64,000 bases of DNA from Firmicutes bacterium CAG:194 (GCA_000432915.1 HF995233.1:29456-93455); one strand, 5' to 3'. Positions 8,152 to 16,474 are shown, counted from the stretch's first letter. Notes: generated from the letters alone by a model not told the origin. Translations and numbers: made by a program.

Positions 8152-9303
8152 ATGAAGCTGACAGACGATTTTGAAGATTACGGATATGAAAACAAATACG
8201 GAAAAGCAATTTTATATACGGTACTGGCACTTTTAGGGGTGACAGTGATCGTTTGTGCGGTTGTTCTGGCAAACCGTCCGAAAACGCCGCGGATGGCTTC
8301 TGCCGTTTCTCAAAACGATGTGCTGACAAGTGATTCGGCCTCTAAAAATGAACAGCTGCTGGAGGAGCTTGGTGTGGGAGAATCGACGCTGACCTCGGAT
8401 CAGCTTGATTTCTGGGATATGTATAAGACGGATACACCGGTTTCTTCCAATACCGTGACGGATAAAAGCAGCCTATATGAGAAAAATGCGCAGGAGCTGC
8501 AAAAGAAAGAAGAACAGAAGGAGAAAGAGGAAGATCTATCCCAGGGTGGCACGAAAACAAAAGTGGTCAGACCGGATGGCACCCAGCAGTGGATCATGAT
8601 CAATGCCTATCTGGCAAAAAATACCTATGCAGATACAGGTTTTGTATATGAAGAGCCTGTTATGAAGTATTATGCAAATGGCAGTAAAACTTCTTTTATG
8701 GGTGTGGATGTGGATGAAAATGACGGAATGATCAATTTTACAGCACTGAAAAATGCAGGTGTTGACTTTGTGATGGTCAGGATCGGATATCGTGGTTATC
8801 AGAGTGGTAATATAACACTGGACAATAACTGCTATGATTATATAGCGGATGCCAAGGCGGCGGGACTGCATGTAGGGGTATATTTTGAATCACAGGCGAT
8901 CTCTGTGGAAGAAGCACAGCAGGAAGCACAGACTGTGATCGACAATGTTGCCATGATCGGGATCGATTACCCGGTGGCATGCAGGCTTGGATCGGTGACA
9001 AATGATACGTCCAGAGTGGACAATGTAAAAAAGACGGACATCACGGCGATCACCAATGCATTTTGTGCCAGGATCGCGGAAGCAGGTCTGATGCCGGTTG
9101 TAAACGGCAATAAATACTGGCTGCTCCGTAAGATCGATCTAACGCAGCTTGGAAAGTATGATATATGGCTGTCACAGGATGGGGACAAACCGGATTATCC
9201 ATATACCTTTACGATGTGGCAGTATGATACCGATGCCAAAATAGATGGAATCGTAAAAGATGCCAGACTCGATATCAGCTTTGTGGATTATACCCAGAAG
9301 TAA
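8152..9303 (+). CDS. membrane-anchored GH25-like protein, catalytic residues missing
   Basis: The protein has an N-terminal membrane helix (about residues 22-42), a charged linker rich in Lys/Glu, and a C-terminal domain of about 200 residues that matches glycoside hydrolase family 25 lysozymes. Matching stretches are MGVDVDENDG, GVDFVMVRIGYRGY, AGLHVGVYFES, the AQQEAQ helix, YDIWLSQ and FTMWQYDTDAKIDGI. Active GH25 enzymes have a D-x-E pair after a Pro-hydrophobic strand; here that place reads PVACRLGSV, so both acids are gone. It may bind peptidoglycan without cutting it. AAGGAAG precedes the start. The 3' end overlaps the convergent gene at 9275 by 29 nt. Confidence 0.8.
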   Translation: MKLTDDFEDYGYENKYGKAILYTVLALLGVTVIVCAVVLANRPKTPRMASAVSQNDVLTSDSASKNEQLLEELGVGESTLTSDQLDFWDMYKTDTPVSSNTVTDKSSLYEKNAQELQKKEEQKEKEEDLSQGGTKTKVVRPDGTQQWIMINAYLAKNTYADTGFVYEEPVMKYYANGSKTSFMGVDVDENDGMINFTALKNAGVDFVMVRIGYRGYQSGNITLDNNCYDYIADAKAAGLHVGVYFESQAISVEEAQQEAQTVIDNVAMIGIDYPVACRLGSVTNDTSRVDNVKKTDITAITNAFCARIAEAGLMPVVNGNKYWLLRKIDLTQLGKYDIWLSQDGDKPDYPYTFTMWQYDTDAKIDGIVKDARLDISFVDYTQK

Positions 9304-10144
9304 AATACTGTATAAAACGAGCCGGAAGTGTGATTGAGGAATAAATATCAGCATATTCTCTGGCAGATAATTCCTCAATGTAGTTGACCGGAAAGTTTTT
9401 GACAATTCCATATTGGTGACAGAAATCAGCAGCTTTGTTATAGACAATGGCTGCTGTTTTTTCGTCTTTATAAGTACCGACCTGCAGATCGCCGTTGATA
9501 TGAATTTTTACCTGATAGGTATAGCTTCCGAGCGTTCCGCTCCGGAAAACGCCAAAATAACGATTGATGATCTCAATATTGGAGTATCGCAGATCATTTG
9601 CATCTCCGTTCAGGAAGCGGTAATCTCTGTCCTTTACAGCATAGCTGCGGATTCCGTAGCGGGACAGGACAGATGTCTGCATTCCGTATTCTGCCACGAA
9701 CAGATGACCACCGCGTTTCATGATACGATGTGAACTGTAAAAAAACAGATCTTCCTTATCAAACAGAAGTGTGATCTCCGGAGTCAGATAATAATAGAAA
9801 AAACTCTTTTTTAAATAAATAGGGGAAGAAAAATAAATCCCGTTATCGCGGAAATTCAACAGACAAACCGCTTTTTCAAAGGGCAGGCTGTCGAATTTTG
9901 CGATATTTTTTTTGCTTTTTTCCAAAGAAGCAGATTCTGTCCGGTAAAGCTGCGACAGTGTCTCGATCGTGATCGGAGAGTCCGGCTCTAAAACAGACAG
10001 TGCCAGTCTGTAGGCAAGATGGGCGGATTGCGCATTTTCATAGCTTCCGAGGCTGATATGACGCCTTTTATATGTGACGGAACTGCGATAATAAACGCTA
10101 CCGTCTTTTTTAGTTGTTTCATAAACACCGGCTAATTTTTTCAT
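9275..10144 (-). CDS. AP2-like DNA-binding domain protein
   Basis: The C-terminal part (about residues 205-255) has an AP2/ERF-like pattern: YQVKIHINGDLQVGTYKDEKTAAIVYNKAADF followed by NF. The N-terminus (about 1-50) has a similar strand pattern with HISLGSYENAQSAHLAYRLAL. Between them, FLNGDANDLRYSNIEIIN resembles the region after the HNH site in HNH-AP2 homing nucleases (consensus NGNxxDNRxxNLxIxx). The catalytic HNH histidines are not obvious. It may be a nuclease relative turned DNA-binding protein; function unknown. There is no Shine-Dalgarno before the ATG, and a promoter sits directly against it. Confidence 0.6.
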   Translation of the reverse strand: MKKLAGVYETTKKDGSVYYRSSVTYKRRHISLGSYENAQSAHLAYRLALSVLEPDSPITIETLSQLYRTESASLEKSKKNIAKFDSLPFEKAVCLLNFRDNGIYFSSPIYLKKSFFYYYLTPEITLLFDKEDLFFYSSHRIMKRGGHLFVAEYGMQTSVLSRYGIRSYAVKDRDYRFLNGDANDLRYSNIEIINRYFGVFRSGTLGSYTYQVKIHINGDLQVGTYKDEKTAAIVYNKAADFCHQYGIVKNFPVNYIEELSAREYADIYSSITLPARFIQYFTSGYNPQS

Positions 10145-10150
10145 ATGTTA

Positions 10151-10179
10151 ACTATAGCAAAGAACGGTTAAAAATACAA
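10151..10179 (-). promoter_or_regulatory. promoter placed for a leaderless mRNA
   Basis: Read on the minus strand, TTGTAT (10174-10179) and TATAGT (10151-10156) are separated by 17 bp. Six bases after the -10 box comes the ATG of the AP2-like gene (10142-10144). Transcription would start at or next to the A of the ATG, giving an mRNA without a leader, which agrees with the lack of a ribosome site. The boxes are seen; the leaderless state is inferred. Confidence 0.55.
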
Positions 10180-10283
10180 TTTTTGAAATATTTTTGGAAA
10201 AGCCTGTATAGACTAATGAATGAGATGTGAACAAAACATGACAACTGTTACAAAAATGTTGACAGGAAGAGAGGAGATTTTAA

Positions 10284-10883
10284 ATGTATGAAAAATATAC
10301 AAAGAGCAGACTGCTGTTTATGCTGCTCTTTGGGATCGGGCTTATGCTGCTGTTTTGCCGGATGCTGAAGCCTGATCAGATCTTTCAGACAAAAGAGAAC
10401 TATGAACAGGCTTTTCATATTGAGAAAACGATTATAACATCCACTTCAGAAGTACCGAAGCTGAAACCGTATATATTGGAAAAAGAGGAAGCAGCTTTCC
10501 TGGGTGCGGATGAATATGAAATTTTATGCAGGATCGTACAGGCAGAAGCCGGGGGCGAAGATGCAGCCGGTAAAGAGATGGTGGCGGAGGTGATTTTAAA
10601 CCGGGTCAGCAGTCCTAAATTTCCGGATACGGTCGCCGGTGTTGTCTTTCAGGAATCCGGCGGGCAGTATCAATTTTCACCGGTAGGAGATGGCAGATAT
10701 AACAGTGTCAGCATTTCCGGGCAGACAAAAGAAGCAGTACTGGCAGCTCTTCAAGACGGCGATGTAACAAACGGCGCATTGTATTTTGTGGCGGCGGGAA
10801 AAACAACCCCGGAAAAAAGAGGCTGGTTTGAAAGTAAGCTGACTTTTATGACAGAACATGGTGGACATCGGTTTTATAAATAG
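10284..10883 (+). CDS. SleB-type cell wall hydrolase, membrane anchored
   Basis: The 199-residue protein has one N-terminal membrane helix (about residues 9-25) and a C-terminal Hydrolase_2/SleB domain, a family that cuts peptidoglycan in spores and growing cells. The conserved start of the domain, CRIVQAEAGGE, contains the expected catalytic glutamate. VILNRV, FPDTVAGVVFQ, QYQFSPV and the TFMTEHGGHRFY ending are also typical. GAGAGGAG precedes the ATG. It may work in germination or in vegetative wall turnover; the anchor argues for an outward-facing enzyme. Being close to the GH25-like gene, it fits a small wall-related group. Confidence 0.88.
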   Translation: MYEKYTKSRLLFMLLFGIGLMLLFCRMLKPDQIFQTKENYEQAFHIEKTIITSTSEVPKLKPYILEKEEAAFLGADEYEILCRIVQAEAGGEDAAGKEMVAEVILNRVSSPKFPDTVAGVVFQESGGQYQFSPVGDGRYNSVSISGQTKEAVLAALQDGDVTNGALYFVAAGKTTPEKRGWFESKLTFMTEHGGHRFYK

Positions 10884-10892
10884 GTACAGTTC

Positions 10893-10921
10893 TTGCGGTA
10901 TCCTCATTAGTATGCTATAAT
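10893..10921 (+). promoter_or_regulatory. thrC promoter
   Basis: TTGCGG (10893-10898) and TATAAT (10916-10921) are separated by exactly 17 bp. The expected start is near 10928, where a hairpin GAAAGTG/CACTTTC (10928-10947) would form at the very 5' end of the transcript. The thrC start is 45 nt further on. Confidence 0.7.
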
Positions 10922-10972
10922 AGCGCAGAAAGTGGTTTGACACTTTCAATCTTATGATATTGAGGTAGAGGC

Positions 10973-12460
10973 ATGGAAGTATTATACAAAAGCACAAGAA
11001 GTCATACGACACCCGTAACCGCATCACAGGCGATCCTGAAAGGACTTGCGGAAGATGGCGGATTATTTGTACCGGATCATATTCCAACGCTGGAAGTATC
11101 TATGAAAGAGCTGTCCAAAATGACCTATCAGGAAGTTGCATATGAAGTAATGAAGCTGTACCTGACAGACTTCACGGAAGACGAACTGAAAGGCTGTATC
11201 AATAAAGCATATGATAAGAAATTTGATACAGATGTCATTGCACCGCTTGCTTATGCGGATGGTGCTTATTATCTGGAGCTGTTTCACGGTGCAACGATCG
11301 CATTCAAGGATATGGCATTGTCAATCCTGCCGCATCTTATGACATGCAGCGCAAAGAAGAATCAGGTAAAGAACGAGATCGTTATCCTGACAGCGACAAG
11401 CGGCGATACAGGTAAGGCTGCACTTGCAGGCTTTGCCGATGTAGAAGGCACTAAGATCATCGTATTCTATCCGAAGAACGGTGTCAGTCCTGTACAGGAA
11501 AAGCAGATGGTTACACAGAAGGGTAAAAACACACATGTTGTTGGCATCCATGGTAATTTTGATGATGCGCAGACAGGTGTGAAGAAGCTGTTCGGTGATA
11601 CAGAGCTGGCTAAAGAAATGGATGCAAAAGGCTATCAGTTCTCATCTGCTAACTCAATCAATATCGGTCGTCTTGTGCCACAGATCGTGTATTATGTATA
11701 TGCTTATGCAACATTATACGGACAGGATAAGCTGACGGACGGACAGAAGATGAATGTTGTGGTACCGACAGGCAACTTTGGTAATATTCTGGCAGCATAC
11801 TATGCAAAGAATATGGGTGTTCCGATCGATAAACTGATCTGTGCTTCTAATGATAATAAAGTTTTATTCGATTTCTTCCAGACAGGCACTTACGACAGGA
11901 ACAGAGAGTTTATCCTGACAAGTTCTCCGTCCATGGATATTCTGATCTCATCTAACCTGGAGAGACTGATCTATAAGATCTCCGGAGAAGATGCCGAAAA
12001 GAATGCAGCACTTATGGAAAGTCTTTCCAAGACCGGAAAATATGAGATTGATGCAGCTATGAAAGAAAAGCTTGCAGATTTCAGAGGCGGTTATGCAACA
12101 GAAGCAGAGTGTTTTGCGAAGATCAGATCTTTATATGAGGATTGTGGTTATGTGATCGATACTCATACAGGTGTAGCAGCTGCGGCTTATGATAAATATG
12201 TAAAGGAAACAGGTGACGATAAAGTAACGGTGATCGCCAGCACAGCAAGCCCTTATAAATTTGCCCGTTCTGTTATGGATGCGATCGACAGTAAATACGA
12301 CAAGCTTTCCGATTTTGCACTCATTGATGAACTGTGTAAGGTCTCCGGTGTGGATATCCCACAGGCGATCGAGGAGATCCGCTCAGCAGAAGTTCTTCAT
12401 AAGACAGTATGTGAGAAGGACGAAATGAAGGATGCTGTGAAGAAATTCCTTGGTATGTAA
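10973..12460 (+). CDS. thrC: threonine synthase
   Basis: Threonine synthase is a cytoplasmic PLP enzyme that converts O-phosphohomoserine to threonine, the last step of threonine synthesis. The 495-residue protein is of the long type. It starts MEVLYKSTRSHTTPVTASQAI. The HGATIAFKDMAL segment contains the lysine that binds PLP, and the phosphate-binding region TSGDTGKAAL follows. It is a single-gene transcription unit: a clear promoter lies at 10893-10921 and a terminator, shared with the convergent citrate synthase gene, at 12481-12539. The other threonine genes are not in this window. Confidence 0.97.
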   Translation: MEVLYKSTRSHTTPVTASQAILKGLAEDGGLFVPDHIPTLEVSMKELSKMTYQEVAYEVMKLYLTDFTEDELKGCINKAYDKKFDTDVIAPLAYADGAYYLELFHGATIAFKDMALSILPHLMTCSAKKNQVKNEIVILTATSGDTGKAALAGFADVEGTKIIVFYPKNGVSPVQEKQMVTQKGKNTHVVGIHGNFDDAQTGVKKLFGDTELAKEMDAKGYQFSSANSINIGRLVPQIVYYVYAYATLYGQDKLTDGQKMNVVVPTGNFGNILAAYYAKNMGVPIDKLICASNDNKVLFDFFQTGTYDRNREFILTSSPSMDILISSNLERLIYKISGEDAEKNAALMESLSKTGKYEIDAAMKEKLADFRGGYATEAECFAKIRSLYEDCGYVIDTHTGVAAAAYDKYVKETGDDKVTVIASTASPYKFARSVMDAIDSKYDKLSDFALIDELCKVSGVDIPQAIEEIRSAEVLHKTVCEKDEMKDAVKKFLGM

Positions 12461-12480
12461 ATTGTATTAAATTTCAAAAT

Positions 12481-12539
12481 AAAAAAGACTTCTTTGTTCC
12501 GTAAATGTTTCATTTTGGATTCACAAAGAAGTCTTTTTT
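12481..12539. terminator. bidirectional terminator between thrC and citrate synthase
   Basis: AAAAAAGACTTCTTTGT (12481-12497) pairs with ACAAAGAAGTCTTTTTT (12523-12539), a 17-bp stem with a 25-nt loop. A T-run follows on either strand, so it would stop both the plus-strand thrC and the minus-strand citrate synthase transcripts. Confidence 0.9.
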
Positions 12540-12547
12540 ACGATACA

Positions 12548-13915
12548 TTATGGTCTGTCTGCCAGCGGTATGTAAGGCATATCGTCATGGATCGGCTTAT
12601 AAGCCGGACGGATGATCTTACCGTTGTTGGCAAGCTCTTCCATGCGGTGGGCTGACCAGCCGACAATTCTTGCCATGGCAAAGATCGGTGTGTACAGCTC
12701 CTCCGGGAGCCCGAGCATTTTATAAACAAAGCCGGAATAGAAATCGACATTGATGCTGACACCCTTGTACATCTGACGTTCTTCTTCAATGACCTGAGGT
12801 GCCAGACGTTCAACAAGAGAGTAGAGTGCAAATTCTTTTTCCAGTCCTTTTTCCTGTGACAGTTTTTCCACATAAGATTTGAAGATCACAGCTCTTGGAT
12901 CGGATTTGGAATAAACCGCATGCCCAAGACCGTAGATCAGGCCTGCATGATCAAAGGCATCCTTATGTAACAGTCTTGCAAGATATTCTCTGACTTCGTC
13001 TTCATTTTCCCAATCAGATACTTCATGCATCATATCATCAAACATACGGACGACCTTGATATTGGCACCACCGTGTCTCGGGCCTTTCAAGGAACCGATC
13101 GCAGCAGCGATAACGGAGTAAGTATCTGTCAGCGAGCTTGTGACAACATGAGTGGTGAAGGTGGAGTTGTTACCACCGCCGTGCTCCATATGCAGAACAA
13201 GGGCGACATCCAGTATCTTTGCTTCCAGTGGGGTATAGGAGCTGTCCGGTCTTAAAATATGCAGAATGTTTTCTGCGGTGGAAAGCTCAGCGATCGGCGG
13301 ATGGATATAAAGGCTTTTGCCGTCATGGTAGTGTGCATATGCCTGATAACCGTAGATCGCAAGCATTGGAAACAGGGAAATAAGCTGCAGGCTCTGGCGC
13401 AGTACATTTTCCAGGGAAGTATCGTCTGCCCTGTCATCGTAAGAATAGAGCGTCAGGACACTTCTTGCCAGTGTATTCATCATATCGCGGCTTGGGGCTT
13501 TCATAATGATATCACGGACGAAGCTGGTTGGCAGAGAACGGTAAAAGCCAAGCAGATCTTTAAATTTGGAAAGCTCCTCCGCATCCGGAAGGGCATCAAA
13601 TAAAAGCAGATAGGCCACTTCTTCAAAACCGAAACGACCGTCTGCGGTAAAGCCTTTGACCAGATCCTTTACATTATAGCCTCTGTAAAACAGTTCGCCG
13701 TGTGTAGGAACCTGTTCTCCGTTTACAATTTTATTGGCACGTACATCGGAAATCGTTGTCAGTCCTGCAAGAACTCCCTTTCCGTTTAAATCACGCAGTC
13801 CACGTTTGACTTCATATTTGGTGAACAGTTCCTGCTCAATGATGCCTGCCTGCCTGCTGAGATCAGCCAGTCTGACAATATCCGGTGTGATATCTGAAAA
13901 TACGTTATGTTCCAT
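12548..13915 (-). CDS. gltA: citrate synthase
   Basis: Citrate synthase condenses oxaloacetate and acetyl-CoA into citrate, feeding 2-oxoglutarate and glutamate synthesis in an anaerobe with a partial TCA cycle. The 455-residue sequence has the active-site regions of the family: HMEHGGGNNSTFT, GSLKGPRHGGAN, GLGHAVYSKSDPRA and VDFYSGFVYKMLGLP. The N-terminal extension of about 60 residues is normal for clostridial members. AAGGCGG precedes the ATG on the minus strand. It is transcribed alone, converging on thrC. A 2-methylcitrate synthase activity cannot be ruled out from sequence. Confidence 0.93.
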   Translation of the reverse strand: MEHNVFSDITPDIVRLADLSRQAGIIEQELFTKYEVKRGLRDLNGKGVLAGLTTISDVRANKIVNGEQVPTHGELFYRGYNVKDLVKGFTADGRFGFEEVAYLLLFDALPDAEELSKFKDLLGFYRSLPTSFVRDIIMKAPSRDMMNTLARSVLTLYSYDDRADDTSLENVLRQSLQLISLFPMLAIYGYQAYAHYHDGKSLYIHPPIAELSTAENILHILRPDSSYTPLEAKILDVALVLHMEHGGGNNSTFTTHVVTSSLTDTYSVIAAAIGSLKGPRHGGANIKVVRMFDDMMHEVSDWENEDEVREYLARLLHKDAFDHAGLIYGLGHAVYSKSDPRAVIFKSYVEKLSQEKGLEKEFALYSLVERLAPQVIEEERQMYKGVSINVDFYSGFVYKMLGLPEELYTPIFAMARIVGWSAHRMEELANNGKIIRPAYKPIHDDMPYIPLADRP

Positions 13916-14162
13916 AGAATACCGCCTTTCTTGTTTCTTTTTATAACATTTAACTGTACATGATAAAATGTATAAGATGCTTCAAAACTTAATTTAGAAG
14001 GAAAGAAGTATAGAATAAACCTACTGAAATTAGATTTGTAATTTATTATTACATGAATTGACGGAAATTTCTATGCTTTTTAGAAAATATTCACAATTTT
14101 TTCAATGATTATTCATGAAAACTATGGTAGACTGTAATCATTCACAGAAAGGAAGGAATCAA

Positions 14163-14816
14163 ATGGAAACAAAAGAAATTTTAAGTCATATTGATCATAC
14201 ACAACTGAAACCATACGCAACACTGGAAGATATTTATAAGCTCTGCGACGAGGCAGTGACTTACGGGACAGTATCTGTCTGCATTCCACCGTGTTATGTC
14301 AGGAGAGTACACGATAGATACGGCAGCAAGTTAAACATCTGTACCGTAGTCGGTTTTCCACTTGGCTACAGTGTGACCGCGGCAAAGCTGGCTGAGACCA
14401 GACAGGCAATTGAGGATGGCGCACAGGAAATTGATATGGTCATCAATATCTCCGATGTGAAAAACGGTGATTATGATAAGGTAGAACAGGAAATCATAGC
14501 ACTGAAGGCGGAATGTGGCAACAGGATCTTAAAGGTAATCGTAGAAACCTGCTATCTGACGGAAGAAGAAAAGATCGCCATGTGTCAGGCTGTGACCAAT
14601 GCAGGGGCAGATTATATCAAGACTTCCACAGGCTTCGGAACCGGCGGCGCAACGCTCGGTGATGTGAAGCTGTTTAGGGAGCATATCGGAGAAGCAGTCC
14701 GGATCAAGGCTGCAGGTGGTGTCAGTACAAGAGAGGATTTCGAGGCTTTTCTGGATGCGGGATGCGACAGAATCGGTTCCAGTTCAGGTGTGGCGCTGCT
14801 TACGAAAAAAGCTTGA
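14163..14816 (+). CDS. deoC: deoxyribose-phosphate aldolase
   Basis: DeoC splits 2-deoxyribose-5-phosphate into acetaldehyde and glyceraldehyde-3-phosphate, using carbon from deoxynucleosides. The 217-residue class I aldolase has the Schiff-base lysine in DYIKTSTGFG and the phosphate-binding IGSSSGVAL near the C-terminus. VVGFPLG and EIDMVINI are also typical. ATG 14163 is chosen over an in-frame ATG at 14115 because GGAAGGAA precedes it and the protein then starts METKEILSHIDHTQLK as in relatives. A TTGACG with TAGAAA 17 bp on, near 14060, may be its promoter. Its stop codon lies inside the promoter of the RNA that follows. Confidence 0.96.
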   Translation: METKEILSHIDHTQLKPYATLEDIYKLCDEAVTYGTVSVCIPPCYVRRVHDRYGSKLNICTVVGFPLGYSVTAAKLAETRQAIEDGAQEIDMVINISDVKNGDYDKVEQEIIALKAECGNRILKVIVETCYLTEEEKIAMCQAVTNAGADYIKTSTGFGTGGATLGDVKLFREHIGEAVRIKAAGGVSTREDFEAFLDAGCDRIGSSSGVALLTKKA

Positions 14817-14841
14817 CTTTTATGACATGGTCTGCCATAAT
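14813..14841 (+). promoter_or_regulatory. promoter of the RNA after deoC
   Basis: TTGACT (14813-14818) and CATAAT (14836-14841) have a 17-bp spacer. The -35 box contains the TGA stop of deoC (14814-14816). The expected start is about 14848. Confidence 0.65.
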
Positions 14842-14847
14842 GCAGAT

Positions 14848-15020
14848 AACATTGGTGTAAGTAACAGGTTCTTACGGCAGCTTGGTTAATATGTATTCCA
14901 AGGAGTTTCGTAAAAACTGACCGTGATGAAACCTTGTACCGCGTATACAACGTACACTTAAAACATGTTTTAGAGAGTCCGCAGCCACATAGCCGATATG
15001 TGTGCTGCGGATTTCTTGTT
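14848..15020 (+). ncRNA. candidate structured non-coding RNA, unidentified
   Basis: The stretch has its own promoter and a strong terminator but no convincing reading frame. The terminator is TCCGCAGC/GCTGCGGA with inner ACATA/TATGT (14978-15011) followed by TTTCTTGTT. Inside are GTAAG/CTTAC, CTTGG/CCAAG, an AAGG..TTTC/GAAACCTT stem with a small bulge, TTGTA/TACAA, and the palindrome TAAAACATGTTTTA. The CCAAGG segment could pair either upstream or downstream, so two folds compete. I could not match it to tmRNA, SRP RNA, RNase P, 6S RNA or a riboswitch class. The remaining bases to 15116 hold a CCGCT/AGCGG hairpin and the ribosome site of the next gene. Confidence 0.55.
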
Positions 15021-15116
15021 ATGGCGACGAGAAAAATACACGCATTTATGCAGTGCATTTGACGACCGCTGATCAGAGCGGGATTCGTAATAGGAAACAT
15101 CGGAAAGGTAGAAGCA

Positions 15117-16196
15117 ATGGCAAATATATTTGACTATATTGACTGGCGTGGGGATCTTGACCTGACGCAGGATCCTTTTAATGAAGTGGACAGTCTGATA
15201 CTCAGCACGGTATCTTATATTGATTTTGAACTGATCGAAACAGATCTGAAAACAGAAAAAGCAACGATCCGCGAAGCCGGGGAGCAGTTTAACAGGCTGC
15301 ATGCGGACGAAAAAATCAAAGCAGGGCGTCTGGTACCGGACAGCATCTTCCGGCTTCTGGATGTGATGTCAAGAACGCCGCGTTTCAGGGATATGATCTT
15401 ATCTGATTATGTGAATCAGATCGATGAAGAGGAAGAAAAACAGTTTTCAGCCATTACGATCAATCTGGGAGACGGTTCCTATTATATTGCCTATCGCGGA
15501 ACCGATGATACGATCGTCGGCTGGAAAGAGGATTTTAATATGAGCTTCAAGGCACCGGTTCCTTCCCAGCTGCAGGCACTGGATTATCTGGAAATGATTG
15601 CAAAAAAGAAACGTGGTAAATTCAGAATTGGTGGGCATTCCAAGGGTGGTAATATTGCAGTGTATGCTGCTGCCTTTACCGGTTCTGAGATCCAGAAACG
15701 GATCATGCAGGTGCATAATTTTGACGGTCCGGGTTTTACAAAAGATATAATTGACCAGATGAGTCAAGGAGAGATCAGCGAGCGGATCCGGACGATCGTG
15801 CCACAGTCCTCCGTGATCGGTATGTTATTAGAGCATGAGGAAAGTTATGAAGTGGTAGCAAGTACACAGTTGGGTATTTTTCAGCATGATATGTTTTCCT
15901 GGCAGCTGCAGAGAAATGCCTTTGTGAAGGTAGATGATATTTCAGCTTCTGCTTATAAGGTCGATCATACGCTTCGTGAATTCATTCTGTCGATGAATGC
16001 GGAAGAAAAGGAAGAATTTGTGGAAAGCTTTTTCTGTGTGCTGACGGAAACCGGTGCAAAGACATTAAGTGATCTGAATCTGAAGGAAATTCTGGCGATC
16101 ATGAAACGACTGAATAAGGAAGAAAAAGAAAATAAAAAAATTTTGACACAGGCATTTCGTATGCTTTTGAAAATTCCAACGAAAAAACAGTTGTAA
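15117..16196 (+). CDS. Mbeg1-like (DUF2974) alpha/beta hydrolase
   Basis: The 359-residue cytoplasmic protein belongs to the Mbeg1-like/DUF2974 group, whose members have an alpha/beta-hydrolase fold related to lipases. The nucleophile elbow GGHSKGGN (about residue 177) is plain, and YIAYRGTDDTIVGWKEDF upstream matches the lipase oxyanion-side strand. The last 100 residues are charged and helical. Substrate and biological role are unknown. GGAAAGG precedes the start. The TAA stop is part of the -35 box of the 6S RNA promoter. Confidence 0.8.
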   Translation: MANIFDYIDWRGDLDLTQDPFNEVDSLILSTVSYIDFELIETDLKTEKATIREAGEQFNRLHADEKIKAGRLVPDSIFRLLDVMSRTPRFRDMILSDYVNQIDEEEEKQFSAITINLGDGSYYIAYRGTDDTIVGWKEDFNMSFKAPVPSQLQALDYLEMIAKKKRGKFRIGGHSKGGNIAVYAAAFTGSEIQKRIMQVHNFDGPGFTKDIIDQMSQGEISERIRTIVPQSSVIGMLLEHEESYEVVASTQLGIFQHDMFSWQLQRNAFVKVDDISASAYKVDHTLREFILSMNAEEKEEFVESFFCVLTETGAKTLSDLNLKEILAIMKRLNKEEKENKKILTQAFRMLLKIPTKKQL

Positions 16197-16219
16197 AACG
16201 GCTTTGATTTGAGTATACT
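16191..16219 (+). promoter_or_regulatory. 6S RNA promoter
   Basis: TTGTAA (16191-16196) and TATACT (16214-16219) with a 17-bp spacer. The -35 box includes the TAA stop codon of the upstream gene. The expected start is about 16226. Confidence 0.65.
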
Positions 16220-16225
16220 ATTCAT

Positions 16226-16405
16226 AACCTGAGGTGCTTACCAATTCCTATTATTTTGAACCTACAGTTACTTTAAACGGGACTCCTATATTGCTGCATG
16301 GATGTCACGCCTTACCTACGGGTCAGAGGACGGCAGAAGTGTCAGCTGCGGTAACCCACCTAGCCATATGCTAGGAGTCAAAATATAGGAAAAGCATTTT
16401 GGGGA
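16226..16405 (+). ncRNA. ssrS: 6S RNA
   Basis: 6S RNA binds the housekeeping RNA polymerase by imitating an open promoter and lowers transcription in slow growth. The sequence has the clostridial 6S pattern: a closing stem TTCCTA..TATTTTGA with TCAAAATATAGGAA (one unpaired base), the AAACGGGACTCCTATATTG block, a central region, and the CCTAG/CTAGG arm near the 3' side. It is followed by its own terminator and preceded by a good promoter. Ends are approximate to within about 10 nt. The identification is from recalled consensus rather than a covariance-model search. Confidence 0.85.
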
Positions 16406-16407
16406 CA

Positions 16408-16439
16408 AAAGAAAACAGTCCTTCGGGGCTGTTTTCTTT
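16408..16439 (+). terminator. 6S RNA terminator
   Basis: AAAGAAAACAG and CTGTTTTCTTT form an A/T-rich stem capped by CC-TTCG-GG. It lies right after the 6S closing stem and 35 nt before the next gene. Confidence 0.8.
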
Positions 16440-16474
16440 GCTTTGGATCATCAGAAAGCCATGAGGATAGAAAC

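Noticed and set aside
14930..14945. T-box-like string TGTACCGCG in the RNA after deoC
   Set aside because: The full GGGTGGTACCGCGG block is absent, there is no stem I, and no synthetase or amino acid gene follows.
14848..15020. Assignment of the deoC-downstream RNA to tmRNA, SRP RNA, RNase P or 6S RNA
   Set aside because: None of the conserved sequence blocks of these RNAs is present, and a convincing 6S RNA exists at 16226-16405.
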